From: Fibrobacteraceae bacterium
GTDB lineage: Bacteria > Fibrobacterota > Fibrobacteria > Fibrobacterales > Fibrobacteraceae
Reading direction: 5' to 3'
NCBI GenBank assembly: GCA_017631885.1
Contig: JAGBSH010000023.1
Coordinates: forward strand, 20,126 to 84,125
DNA: 64,000 nucleotides
The notes under the pieces were generated by a model. It had not been told where the DNA came from. It saw only the letters and a program-made list of their open reading frames with translations, and ran no database searches. The translations under genes were made by a program, and so were the position numbers. Below are positions 27,484 through 36,022 of the stretch, piece after piece. Positions within the stretch are counted from its first letter, which is position 1. Each line of letters begins with the position of its first letter.

Positions 27484-28743
27484 TTAAAAATCAATCACTT
27501 TATCGTTTTGAAGCATCTGTTCAAAAGATTGCCTTTCTCTTATAAGTTTGAGTTCACCTTTTGAATACATAGCTTCTGCAGCATAACGACGGCTATTATA
27601 ATTACTGCTCATAGAAGCACCATAAGCGCCGGCATCGTGAAGAATTAGCAAATCACCGACTTGTGCTTTGGGCAAATTACGGGTGACAACAAAACCGCCT
27701 TCTTCTTGAGTGAAAACATCGCCTGATTCACAAAGAGGACCTGCCACAATGACATTTTCGGATTCATTTAATTCGCGGTCGTCGCAAGCGATAATAGAAA
27801 TCCCATGATAACTACCATAGAAACTCGGGCGAACCAAATCGGTAAAGCCTGCATTCACTAAGTAGAATGTATTATCGGCTTGCTTTTTAATGGCTCTAAT
27901 TTCTGATACGAGATAACCGCTTTCTGCTACAAGATAACGCCCTGGCTCAACTTCTAAAGAAACAGAATGTCCAATGCTTTGTTCAATACGTTTTCTCGCT
28001 TTATCCCAAAGTTCAAAATAAAGTTGCATATCAATCCGGTTCCCTTTTTCTTCTTCTTTATAAGAAATAGGGAGACCTCCGCCGGCAGAAATAGTTTTAA
28101 GATGGCTGCCAAGAGCGCGGGCGGCATCGCACATAGAATCGCAAACTTTGGCTAAGTGTTCAAAGTCTGAACCAGAACCAATGTGCATGTGTAAGCCAGA
28201 AATCCACATTCCATGTTTTTGAGCTAACTTAACACATTCTTTAATTTGTTCATGCCAAACGCCATGCTTTGATAAATCTCCACCAGTATTTACCTTGCTT
28301 GAGTGACCATGTCCAAAACCAGGATTCACGCGAAGAGTAAGGTCTGTACGAATACCTGCCGCAGCCAGTTGTTCGATCATATCTGGAGAGCCAATATTCA
28401 CCGGAATTTTGTGTTGCTTTACAAGTTCTAAAGCGTCTGCGTCGAAAATGTCAGCAGTATAAACAATTTCCGGAGCTTTCCCTTTTTCTATTCCACCTTT
28501 GTAACCGGCTTTTAAAGCACGAACAATTTCGCCCGCCGAAACGGCATCTACTACAACGCCAAGGCGTTTCATTAATGCCAAAACAGAAAGGTTTGAACAA
28601 GCTTTTTGTGCATAGCGCACCACATCAAAAACTTTTGTCTCTTTGACGCGTTCTTCTATAGTTTCGCGGTTATATATCCAAAGAGGCGTTCCATACTCTT
28701 TGGCGGCTTTTACAAAAATATCTTTAGGAATAGAATAATTCAT
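27484..28743 (-). CDS. lysA: Diaminopimelate decarboxylase
   Basis: The product has 419 residues. It is a fold-type III PLP enzyme that decarboxylates meso-diaminopimelate to lysine. The PLP lysine lies in V-R-Y-A-Q-K-A. Other motifs are V-S-A-G-E-I-V-R-A-L-K-A-G, R-V-N-P-G-F-G-H, G-L-H-M-H-I-G-S-G, E-P-G-R-Y-L-V-A, G-P-L-C-E-S-G-D-V-F (the active-site cysteine) and D-A-G-A-Y-G-A-S-M-S-S-N-Y-N. With aspartokinase in the same window it completes two ends of the lysine route, but they are not linked. It follows the secreted-protein genes on the same strand after 87 bases. Confidence 0.94.
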   Translation of the reverse strand: MNYSIPKDIFVKAAKEYGTPLWIYNRETIEERVKETKVFDVVRYAQKACSNLSVLALMKRLGVVVDAVSAGEIVRALKAGYKGGIEKGKAPEIVYTADIFDADALELVKQHKIPVNIGSPDMIEQLAAAGIRTDLTLRVNPGFGHGHSSKVNTGGDLSKHGVWHEQIKECVKLAQKHGMWISGLHMHIGSGSDFEHLAKVCDSMCDAARALGSHLKTISAGGGLPISYKEEEKGNRIDMQLYFELWDKARKRIEQSIGHSVSLEVEPGRYLVAESGYLVSEIRAIKKQADNTFYLVNAGFTDLVRPSFYGSYHGISIIACDDRELNESENVIVAGPLCESGDVFTQEEGGFVVTRNLPKAQVGDLLILHDAGAYGASMSSNYNSRRYAAEAMYSKGELKLIRERQSFEQMLQNDKVIDF

Positions 28744-28830
28744 AAAGAAAATTTAGTAAAATGTTTTGCGCCTTATGAATTAAGCAGAGGTAAAGTGGAG
28801 AAAAATGCTCATTCTTCTTTTTACAAGAAC

Positions 28831-29922
28831 TCAATCTTTTCGTAAATACCGCACGGCACGTTCTTTGCCATACAAAACATTACTGGATTTATTGTTTTTA
28901 GAATTTGTTCCGTTTATTCTGTAGATTGCCTGGGAATAGGGTTTAATAATATTTTTGTTTTTAAAAATAAGCTGGGGTTCTTCCTCGTTATAATGAATTT
29001 TTGTATACGTAGTATCTATGCTATCTGCCATATAATTATTTGCTATGTGATAAGACAATTCATTTACATTAATATTTTTACAAGTAAAAATACGTTCTGG
29101 AGAAAATCCATAGTGTTCTATGTAAACAAACTCTCCTTCTATACACTCAGAAGGGGTTATCATACTGTATTTATAACATATTTTATTTAGTGTCTTTTTA
29201 ATTTCATATTTAATGAACTTAAAATCATAATAACATGTCGCATAAGAAGTATCTTTTTTGTACACTAAAAAAAGAGAGTCATCAAATCGCATATTTAATA
29301 AAAAATTCCCCATAGAATCGTTGTAAAATGAATGTGAAATGTGAAAGTATTTTTCTTGTTTTAAGGAATCTGTAAATTGTCTTGATTCTAAAAAATCGTT
29401 TCGAAAATCAAAAGCTTTAGTAGAATCAGGAATGTAGCCTATAGGAGCAATCCATAAAGAATCAGAGTAATTTTCTTTTTCTATTGTTAAAATACCAATG
29501 TGATGTAATTGAACATACGGAAGAGGTTTAGGGCGGGAATAATCTTCATTGATTTGGATTATGAGTGGAGGAATTACAGGATTTGATTTATCTAAACCAC
29601 CAATTTCTAAAGCATAATAACTTATAGTGTCAAACATATATTTATAAGAGGTACAATTATCTGCTGGGTCTAAAAAAACACCATTAGAATCATAATTTAT
29701 AACATTCGCGATATGATAATAGGGGTCATTTATGCTAAAAAATTTTGAGGATTCATCTATAACATTTGGAACAAAAAATTGAACAGGCCAATAAAATCTA
29801 TAATTACAATTAAATCTTAAACCCTTATTCACATCATCTAAATGCAAATATCTGGTTTGTGTATATCCTAGTAAAGAAAAGAAAACGATTATGAAAGCAA
29901 GCTTTTTCATATTCAATTTCAT
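28831..29922 (-). CDS. Secreted protein of unknown function, paralogue A
   Basis: The product has up to 363 residues; the paralogue-matching start is ATG 29910. A signal peptide (L-A-F-I-I-V-F-F-S-L-L-G-Y-T-Q-T-R-Y-L) opens it. A conserved core lies at about 155-235 (E-K-E-N-Y-S-D-S-L-W-I-A-P-I-G-Y-I-P-D-S-T-K-A-F-D-F-R and S-D/N-D-S-L-F-x-V-Y-K-K-D-T-S-Y). The last 30 residues (Y-R-I-N-G-T-N-S-K ... Y-G-K-E-R-A-V-R-Y-L-R-K-D) are nearly identical to paralogues B and C. The first third and the 250-310 stretch are divergent, with scattered cysteines. No known domain is recognised. It is last in the run of genes from the small secreted protein through the protease. Confidence 0.7.
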   Translation of the reverse strand: MKLNMKKLAFIIVFFSLLGYTQTRYLHLDDVNKGLRFNCNYRFYWPVQFFVPNVIDESSKFFSINDPYYHIANVINYDSNGVFLDPADNCTSYKYMFDTISYYALEIGGLDKSNPVIPPLIIQINEDYSRPKPLPYVQLHHIGILTIEKENYSDSLWIAPIGYIPDSTKAFDFRNDFLESRQFTDSLKQEKYFHISHSFYNDSMGNFLLNMRFDDSLFLVYKKDTSYATCYYDFKFIKYEIKKTLNKICYKYSMITPSECIEGEFVYIEHYGFSPERIFTCKNINVNELSYHIANNYMADSIDTTYTKIHYNEEEPQLIFKNKNIIKPYSQAIYRINGTNSKNNKSSNVLYGKERAVRYLRKD

Positions 29923-29930
29923 CCAATTAT

Positions 29931-31022
29931 TTATTCTTTTCGTAAATACCGCACGGCACGTTCTTTGCCATACAAGATATTACTGGATTTATTTTTTTTA
30001 GAATTTGTGCCGTTTACTTTGTATATTGCTGGGTAGTAGGTTTTAACAGAGTTCTTATTTTTTAAGATAGGTTGAGGTGGATTGTTGTAATCAAAAGTCC
30101 AATATATAGTATCCAATTCAAAAGGTAATATGATTTGCTTTATAATTTTATAAGCCAATTCATTTTCATCAACTTGTTTACAAGTAAAATAACGTTTTGA
30201 AAGATATTCGTATTTATTTGTATGAAATTTTTTTTCTTTTAAGCAAGTATCCTTTTTATCGTTATATACTTCACAGATAACACCTTCAGAATATGAGTAC
30301 TGAGTGAGAGTTTTGACAGATGCATATTCATAATCATAGTAACATACTGCATAAGAAGTATCCTTTTTATATACGAAAAAGAGCGAGTCGTCATTTTTTC
30401 GAAAGTTTAGAGACATGTTTCCCATAGAATCATTAAAAAAAGCATGTGAAATGTGAAAGTATTTTTCTTGTTTTAGGGAATCTGTAAATTGTCTTGATTC
30501 TAAAAAATCATTTCTAAAATCAAAAGCCTTGGTAGAATCAGGAATGTAACCCATAGGAGCAATCCATAATGAATCAGAATAATTTTCTTTTTCAATTGTC
30601 AAAATACCAATGTGATCTGATGATATATTTGATGATGTTGAATTTGATGATGTTGATGCAAGTACTCCTACACCCCCTTGAAGCATTTGCACAATTAATG
30701 GAGGAAAAACAGAATCCTTTAAATCATAAAATGCTAATGCATAATGTTCCCTTGGGTTTGATATGTACTTATAGTTTGAACACGTATCTCCATAATCAAA
30801 TAAAACACCACTGGAATCAAAATTTATAATGCTAATCGCGCGAGTGTCGATATGGTAAAGAGGGTTGTATGAGTCAAAATATTCTGCAGGCCAAAATATA
30901 TCGTAATAAATATCTAAACAGTATTCAAAAAACTCATACTTATCATCGTAAAAATGCAAATATCTAGTTTGTGCATACCCTAGTAACGCAAAGAAGGCTA
31001 TTATATAAGCAAGCTTTTTCAT
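29931..31022 (-). CDS. Secreted protein of unknown function, paralogue B
   Basis: The product has 363 residues with signal peptide M-K-K-L-A-Y-I-I-A-F-F-A-L-L-G-Y-A-Q-T-R-Y-L. It shares the E-K-E-N-Y-S-D-S-L-W core and the terminal G-K-E-R-A-V-R-Y-L-R-K-E with paralogues A and C. A serine/asparagine-rich insert (S-T-S-S-N-S-T-S-S-N-I-S-S-D) near 125-138 is unique to this copy. GGAGG precedes its ATG by 4 bases, and the protease stop is 9 bases upstream, so it is cotranscribed with the protease. The gap to paralogue A is 8 bases. Function unknown; the shared operon suggests it acts with the exported protease or is its substrate or inhibitor (inference). Confidence 0.72.
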   Translation of the reverse strand: MKKLAYIIAFFALLGYAQTRYLHFYDDKYEFFEYCLDIYYDIFWPAEYFDSYNPLYHIDTRAISIINFDSSGVLFDYGDTCSNYKYISNPREHYALAFYDLKDSVFPPLIVQMLQGGVGVLASTSSNSTSSNISSDHIGILTIEKENYSDSLWIAPMGYIPDSTKAFDFRNDFLESRQFTDSLKQEKYFHISHAFFNDSMGNMSLNFRKNDDSLFFVYKKDTSYAVCYYDYEYASVKTLTQYSYSEGVICEVYNDKKDTCLKEKKFHTNKYEYLSKRYFTCKQVDENELAYKIIKQIILPFELDTIYWTFDYNNPPQPILKNKNSVKTYYPAIYKVNGTNSKKNKSSNILYGKERAVRYLRKE

Positions 31023-31031
31023 ATCCCCTCC

Positions 31032-34000
31032 TTATTCTGTGGCAGCCTTAAAAAGTATAGGCAAAATGGTGTACGGTAAACTTTCAATCTTTTTAATTCT
31101 ATAACCAAAACCTTCAACTCCATCGTTATCACTATCTAAAACAATCTTTAATTTGTTTGTATGAAATGTTATGCGTTTACCTGCAAGTGATGAACCCGTG
31201 GATTTGCTTAGCAATTTATCTTTTGCATCATAAATATAAATTGTATCTCCAGAACCGAGAGTTGCCTCCTCGCCAAAAATAACGTAATTCTCAAGATTAT
31301 CCCCTAAATCATATTCACATTGCAAAGTTGACATAGGTGGGTATGGGGAAACTACGCCACAAATTGAATCATTTAAAGGAACATCACTTGCTAAAGATAC
31401 AACTTGGGCATTTTTATCTGAAATGCCATTCCCTTGGGTAATACTTGTTCCCATTACAACCACTTGCCATATTCCTGATTCAGGATTATCTACATCAACA
31501 ACTTCCACATTATTTAAATGGTCAAAACATTCAGAATCTAATCTATAGGGTTTGTTGCAATCTCTTACGGCGTCTTGAATGTCACGTAATTTTATTTTTT
31601 CCGTACCCTTATAACGCCATCCAAAGGTTGTTTTTTCTAATTCATCTGTTGGTAATGGATTTAATTTCCATGGATAATGGTATTTCCCTGAAGGTGAAAT
31701 TAAATATATATCTAAATCATTGACCAATTTAGAATCCGTATAGAAAAGTTTTGGAGGTATTATTGAATCTATCTTTCCATAAGCATCGTCCCAAACCATG
31801 GTTACACGGAAGGCGTCTTTGCTTGGGGCAATATACAGATTCCAACGTTTTTCTACACCATTTGCAATTTCTGTTTCCAGGTAGCGATTTTCTTCTAAAA
31901 CTTGAAGTGCTTTTTTTGCATTGACTTTACCCCAACCTGTAGCAAAATCAGGACCTTTTCCATAAGGTGTATAATAATTATTCCCATCATTTTCTGAATG
32001 TGTAATATCAGGGTTAGGTCTCATATATTTTTTTATTTCTTCTGTAATGGATACTTCCATATCTTCTGCTGTGTGAATAAGCATAGCTTTGACTGTTGAA
32101 TTTCGCAATGATTTCTTGTCCAAAGGAATTCCTGTTATTTCTCTGTATCGTTGATAGATTAAAGCGGCAATGCCTGAAACAAATGGGGCAGACATAGAAG
32201 TTCCACCATCTGGCATATCAAAATAACAACTTTCCATATTTTTTTCATTACATGGGTAGGGAGAATGAATAGGGATTACTTTTTCATTAACTATTTCTAA
32301 TTCTGCTCCGGGAGCCATTACATCAGGTTTAATACGACCATCCCAAGTTGGTCCCATACTAGATTTAGAAAAGCGAATTCCTGTTAAAGCAGAGTAATTC
32401 CCAACTGTAATTGCGTTTTTTGAATTAGAAAGAATGGAATGATAACCAATTTGGTAACCGTATTTTTCTCCTGGACTAGCAAACCCATTATTGCCAGCTC
32501 CTACAACGACTGCTTTTGTTAACGTATCACCATCATCAGTAAAAGTTTTCCAATTGTAAAAAATATTTTTGTCGACATTATAATTCGTTATTTCATACCA
32601 GCCACACTTATTAACGTCTATATGCGAATGATTAACCACATGGCCAATTTGTCCATTGTAACCATTTGCTCCAGAGTAAAAATGTACTTTTGGAGCGACT
32701 CCACGATATTTGTATTCTGGAGAAAAAGAGCCATTTCCTCCTAAAATGCCAGCAACTGTAGTCGCGTGCCAAAAGGATGAGTCATTATTTTCCTCAAAGG
32801 GTGAGAATTCTTTCATCTGTGCTAATACGTTATCCTTATTCTCTTCTTTAACAAATAACTCCTCTTTTCGAACTTTTCTAGGAACCATATTTCCATTTTC
32901 ATCTATTTCATTAAAATCGGGGTGACTCCAATCAATTCCAGAATCATATACTCCTACAACAATTCCTTCTCCAGTGTAACCTGCATTAGATAGCCATTCT
33001 AGATCAGCATTTTTTTGTTTTAAATAATTTTTCCATTCGTCTGAATTTTGCAATTCGGTCACATGAATCGCTTCTCTACCAACGTCGTTTAAAGGAGCTC
33101 CTAAACGTACAACACCTACATACTCAATGTCATTATGTTCTAGCAAACAATCTTTTTGATTTTTGGACAATAACCCTAAAATCTCATGGTGGTCGATTTT
33201 AACATTTTTTACACCACAATTTTGCGCAATGCTTTTACATACTTCCATAGAAACATCAGCAAAACAAGAAATTGTTATAGAAAGTGAATCTAAATTTTCC
33301 TCTTCAGGCAAAAGTTCTAATGTTAATTTTGTAGTATCATCAACAGGGAAGGTGTTATAAAATCCATACATGTTTTCATTTAAAATTTTCTTCATTTGTT
33401 TAGAATGGACTTTTAATAGATACAAAGAAAATCCCTGATATTTACTTCCTTCTAAATCGTCTATCTCATTTTGTTTTAATAGTTTTCTTTCTTTGCTTGA
33501 CAAAGGAGTTTCTTTTAACAACCAAAAACGGCCAGGATTTAAAATCTCTGTTGAATCTCCTGAATATGGATAAATTACAGATTTTCCGCCTCTATCATAC
33601 CACAAAACAACATCAGATTTTCTTTTGCCAGAAACGGGATCAACTCCCCACAGCAATTCTTTTGAAGCGTCATAAACAGCTACCCAATAATGCGGTTCTG
33701 GTGTAGCTGATTTTTGTTGGTAAGAAAAATCTTTTGAGCAATCCCATGCACTCCAATTATTTTTATGTATTCTAAAATGAATATCTAGTGATTGGGAGGG
33801 TTGTAAAACACCCGTTAATTTTATTTGAAAAATATTATATGCTCCAGTAATAAATGATTCTACCTTTGTTGAATAAAAATAAGTGACGTAATCCACATCT
33901 AAAAGAAGGCTAGAATCTTCTGTATTTTCTGCAAAGTAATAAACTTCTGGATTGATAATTGATGTGGTTGATGTATTGGTAAGTTTTAATCTGTATTCAA

Positions 34001-34130
34001 CCCAATTCCATTCAGTGCGATGTCTTTCTGAAAGTAACTGAATTGTCAAGGGGACTTGTTCCTTGGCCAATAACTGTATTGCAAACAGCAGCAAAAGACA
34101 AAGGCCTCTCAACATTTGAAAACCTATCAA
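31032..34130 (-). CDS. Secreted subtilisin-like (S8) protease with N-terminal CBM3-like and C-terminal CUB-like domains
   Basis: The product has 1,032 residues. A signal peptide is at 1-22. Residues 27-175 read as a CBM3-type cellulose-binding module: N-T-S-T-T-S-I, Y-Y-F, R-I-H-K-N-N-W-S-A-W-D-C-S-K-D-F-S-Y and V-A-V-Y-D-A-S-K-E-L-L-W-G. Residues 385-750 are an S8 domain with Asp396 (V-Y-D-S-G), His455 (F-W-H-A-T-T), Asn547 (G-A-G-N-N-G) and Ser645 (G-G-T-S-M-S-A-P). The tail at about 930-1020 (T-I-Y-I-Y-D, F-H-T-N-K-L-K-I-V-L-D-S-D) is CUB-like. A plausible role is cleavage of protein at plant cell walls. It starts 3 bases after the small secreted protein gene. No T9SS sorting domain is seen at its end. 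Confidence 0.87.
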   Translation of the reverse strand: MIGFQMLRGLCLLLLFAIQLLAKEQVPLTIQLLSERHRTEWNWVEYRLKLTNTSTTSIINPEVYYFAENTEDSSLLLDVDYVTYFYSTKVESFITGAYNIFQIKLTGVLQPSQSLDIHFRIHKNNWSAWDCSKDFSYQQKSATPEPHYWVAVYDASKELLWGVDPVSGKRKSDVVLWYDRGGKSVIYPYSGDSTEILNPGRFWLLKETPLSSKERKLLKQNEIDDLEGSKYQGFSLYLLKVHSKQMKKILNENMYGFYNTFPVDDTTKLTLELLPEEENLDSLSITISCFADVSMEVCKSIAQNCGVKNVKIDHHEILGLLSKNQKDCLLEHNDIEYVGVVRLGAPLNDVGREAIHVTELQNSDEWKNYLKQKNADLEWLSNAGYTGEGIVVGVYDSGIDWSHPDFNEIDENGNMVPRKVRKEELFVKEENKDNVLAQMKEFSPFEENNDSSFWHATTVAGILGGNGSFSPEYKYRGVAPKVHFYSGANGYNGQIGHVVNHSHIDVNKCGWYEITNYNVDKNIFYNWKTFTDDGDTLTKAVVVGAGNNGFASPGEKYGYQIGYHSILSNSKNAITVGNYSALTGIRFSKSSMGPTWDGRIKPDVMAPGAELEIVNEKVIPIHSPYPCNEKNMESCYFDMPDGGTSMSAPFVSGIAALIYQRYREITGIPLDKKSLRNSTVKAMLIHTAEDMEVSITEEIKKYMRPNPDITHSENDGNNYYTPYGKGPDFATGWGKVNAKKALQVLEENRYLETEIANGVEKRWNLYIAPSKDAFRVTMVWDDAYGKIDSIIPPKLFYTDSKLVNDLDIYLISPSGKYHYPWKLNPLPTDELEKTTFGWRYKGTEKIKLRDIQDAVRDCNKPYRLDSECFDHLNNVEVVDVDNPESGIWQVVVMGTSITQGNGISDKNAQVVSLASDVPLNDSICGVVSPYPPMSTLQCEYDLGDNLENYVIFGEEATLGSGDTIYIYDAKDKLLSKSTGSSLAGKRITFHTNKLKIVLDSDNDGVEGFGYRIKKIESLPYTILPILFKAATE

Positions 34131-34133
34131 TTG

Positions 34134-34556
34134 TTAAAATTCTTTTTGTTGAATAGCCACTAGAAATACAGCGTTAGAAACACCTGTAATTTTTTTATAA
34201 ACAACATTCACAGGATAGCGGTGATTTGCTGCTGACATTGCTATTGAACCTGTCATAACCATGTTCAATGCATCAGCATTTTCATTTTCGTCAAGGTAAT
34301 AGAATATGCGTAATGGAACAGAAGTTCCTGAAATATTGGTCGTTTCGTATTCTAAGCAATTAGCTGTTTTACCGATATGAAAATTGAGTATTCTTTTGGC
34401 AGGCGTAGATTCTTTTGAGTTCATATCATAGGCAAGGCCACAAACATAACCTGTTGCATGACAAGTACCTGTAGGAAAATTTGAATCATTGCAAATTTCT
34501 GCTGTAAAGGCGTTTGTTGCAAAAAGTATGCAAAAAAGCATAAAGAACTTTTTCAT
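34134..34556 (-). CDS. Small secreted protein, 140 residues, unknown function
   Basis: A signal peptide (K-F-F-M-L-F-C-I-L-F-A-T-N-A-F-T-A) leads to a cysteine-containing start (E-I-C-N-D-S-N-F-P-T-G-T-C-H-A-T-G-Y-V-C). A beta-rich body then ends V-A-I-Q-Q-K-E-F. Four cysteines suggest disulphides. The family is not recognised. It has an AAGGAG-like site (GGCAAGGAG) and is the first gene behind the promoter at 34588-34615. It leads the run protease - paralogue B - paralogue A. Co-expression with a secreted protease could make it a chaperone, inhibitor or partner (inference). Confidence 0.65.
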   Translation of the reverse strand: MKKFFMLFCILFATNAFTAEICNDSNFPTGTCHATGYVCGLAYDMNSKESTPAKRILNFHIGKTANCLEYETTNISGTSVPLRIFYYLDENENADALNMVMTGSIAMSAANHRYPVNVVYKKITGVSNAVFLVAIQQKEF

Positions 34557-34587
34557 TTTAAACTCCTTGCCTTAAAAGTGTGTAAGA

Positions 34588-34615
34588 AAAATATATTTTT
34601 TTGAGTTGGTGTCAA
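34588..34615 (-). promoter_or_regulatory. Promoter of the secreted-protease operon
   Basis: On the minus strand TTGACA (34610-34615) is followed after 16 bases by TATTTT (34588-34593). The sequence just upstream, AAAAATTTC, and the -35 region match the promoter in front of paralogue C. Confidence 0.65.
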
Positions 34616-34704
34616 GAAATTTTTGTTACTCTAAAAAGAGCAATGCGATTGATAGAGTCCAGGGTGATATCGTGATTTTGCTTTCTAAGATAACATAAAA
34701 TCAT

Positions 34705-35763
34705 TCAATCTTCTCGTAAATACCGCACGGCACGTTCTTTGCCATACAAGATATTACTGGATTTATTGTTTTTAGAATTTGTGCCGTTTACTCTGTATAT
34801 TGCTGGGGAGTAGGTTTTTCTAGTGTGATTTTGATGAATAAATCCAGTTAGAATTTTATAACTACTATCAATATATGATGGGGGAGGAGTGGGTTTTATA
34901 ATGGAATAAATAATTTCATCCTCATTAACCTGATTGCAAATAATATATGGATTATGCCTGTAATTGTAATATCTTTCGACTAAAAATGTTTTTTCAATAC
35001 ATTGAGAACCATCATCAGTATATCGTGTGCATTTTACATCACTAGATTCAGAAAGTAAATCCTTGGCTTTTAATACATCTTCAATTGGATAATAATTAAA
35101 GTCATAACGACAAACCGCAAAAGAAGTATCCCTTTTATAAATAAAAAATAAAGAATCATCCGAGCGCAAATTTACAGAAAAATTTCCTATTGAATCATTA
35201 TAAAATTTACCTGGTGAGTCAAACCAGTAATAAGACATATCATCAAAATACTTTTCTCTCTCAAGAACAGAAAAAAAGTCCCGAGACTCTAAAAAATCAT
35301 TTCTAAAATCTAAAGCTTTACTAGAATCAGAAATATACCCTATTGGAGCAACCCATAATGAATCAGAGTAATTTTCTTTTTCTATTACAAGAAAACCAAA
35401 TGCAAAATGACCACAAGACGATCCCCACGATCCCCAAAGAGGACATCCTTCATTTTCTTGTGCATGTAAAATTAATGGCGATATGGGCATAGAATCTGGT
35501 AAAACTGTAGAATCTAATATCATTGCATTTGGAATAGAATCATGAAAGTAATCATAATCAATGTCTTCAAGAATGACCTCTGCAGAGTCAAAAACAAGAA
35601 GTCTCGTAGAAATTACACTCCACTGACCAAAATATAAAAACCAATCAGAACCATCTATCTCGCTTTGCGTTCCATCCTCATGTTCAGAATTTAAATACAA
35701 ATATCTAGTTTGTGCATACCCTAGTAACGCAAAGAAGGCTATTATATAAGCAAGCTTTTTCAT
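34705..35763 (-). CDS. Secreted protein of unknown function, paralogue C
   Basis: The product has 352 residues. The first 22 residues are identical at both protein and near-identical DNA level to paralogue B (M-K-K-L-A-Y-I-I-A-F-F-A-L-L-G-Y). The core is E-K-E-N-Y-S-D-S-L-W-V-A-P-I-G-Y-I-S-D-S, and the end is G-K-E-R-A-V-R-Y-L-R-E-D. The region between signal and core is unrelated in detail to A and B. GGAGG precedes the ATG. It stands alone, separated from the protease operon by 148 bases and served by its own promoter. The upstream DNA carries a scrap of a protease gene end, showing that it arose by segmental duplication. Confidence 0.72.
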   Translation of the reverse strand: MKKLAYIIAFFALLGYAQTRYLYLNSEHEDGTQSEIDGSDWFLYFGQWSVISTRLLVFDSAEVILEDIDYDYFHDSIPNAMILDSTVLPDSMPISPLILHAQENEGCPLWGSWGSSCGHFAFGFLVIEKENYSDSLWVAPIGYISDSSKALDFRNDFLESRDFFSVLEREKYFDDMSYYWFDSPGKFYNDSIGNFSVNLRSDDSLFFIYKRDTSFAVCRYDFNYYPIEDVLKAKDLLSESSDVKCTRYTDDGSQCIEKTFLVERYYNYRHNPYIICNQVNEDEIIYSIIKPTPPPSYIDSSYKILTGFIHQNHTRKTYSPAIYRVNGTNSKNNKSSNILYGKERAVRYLRED

Positions 35764-35772
35764 ATCCCCTCC

Positions 35773-35790
35773 TTATTCTGTGGCTGCCTT
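35773..35790 (-). pseudogene. Remnant of a duplicated protease 3' end
   Basis: On the minus strand these 18 bases read AAG GCA GCC ACA GAA TAA (K-A-A-T-E-stop). These are the last five codons and stop of the S8 protease (31032-34130), with one silent change. The same GGAGG leader and paralogue start follow at the same spacing as at 31022. Nothing more of the protease remains. Confidence 0.75.
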
Positions 35791-35814
35791 ATGGGGAAAC
35801 TAATATGTACCCAA

Positions 35815-35842
35815 AATATATCTTTTTTCTATTTGGAGTCAG
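35815..35842 (-). promoter_or_regulatory. Promoter of paralogue C
   Basis: CTGACT (35837-35842) and TATATT (35815-35820) are 16 bases apart on the minus strand. The flank AAAAATTTC and following CCAA resemble the promoter at 34588-34615. Confidence 0.65.
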
Positions 35843-35867
35843 GAAATTTTTCTGAATAGAAAAATTT

Positions 35868-35902
35868 CAAAAAACATACCGCCGAGCATAGCTCGGCGGT
35901 AG
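35868..35902 (-). terminator. Rho-independent terminator of the CBM48 gene
   Basis: A GC-rich 10-bp perfect stem (ACCGCCGAGC at 35878-35887 with 35891-35900, loop ATA) is followed on the minus strand by TGTTTTTTG. It lies about 120 bases after the CBM48 stop. Confidence 0.9.
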
Positions 35903-36022
35903 ATTCTTATGACAAAAATTTAAAAGCTAAACTAGCAGAATGTTAACAAGTGGGTTTTAAAAAACGCTTGTGCAAGTTTGCGTAGATTCAACGCCAGTCT
36001 TAAGCCAAATACAACAACAAAA

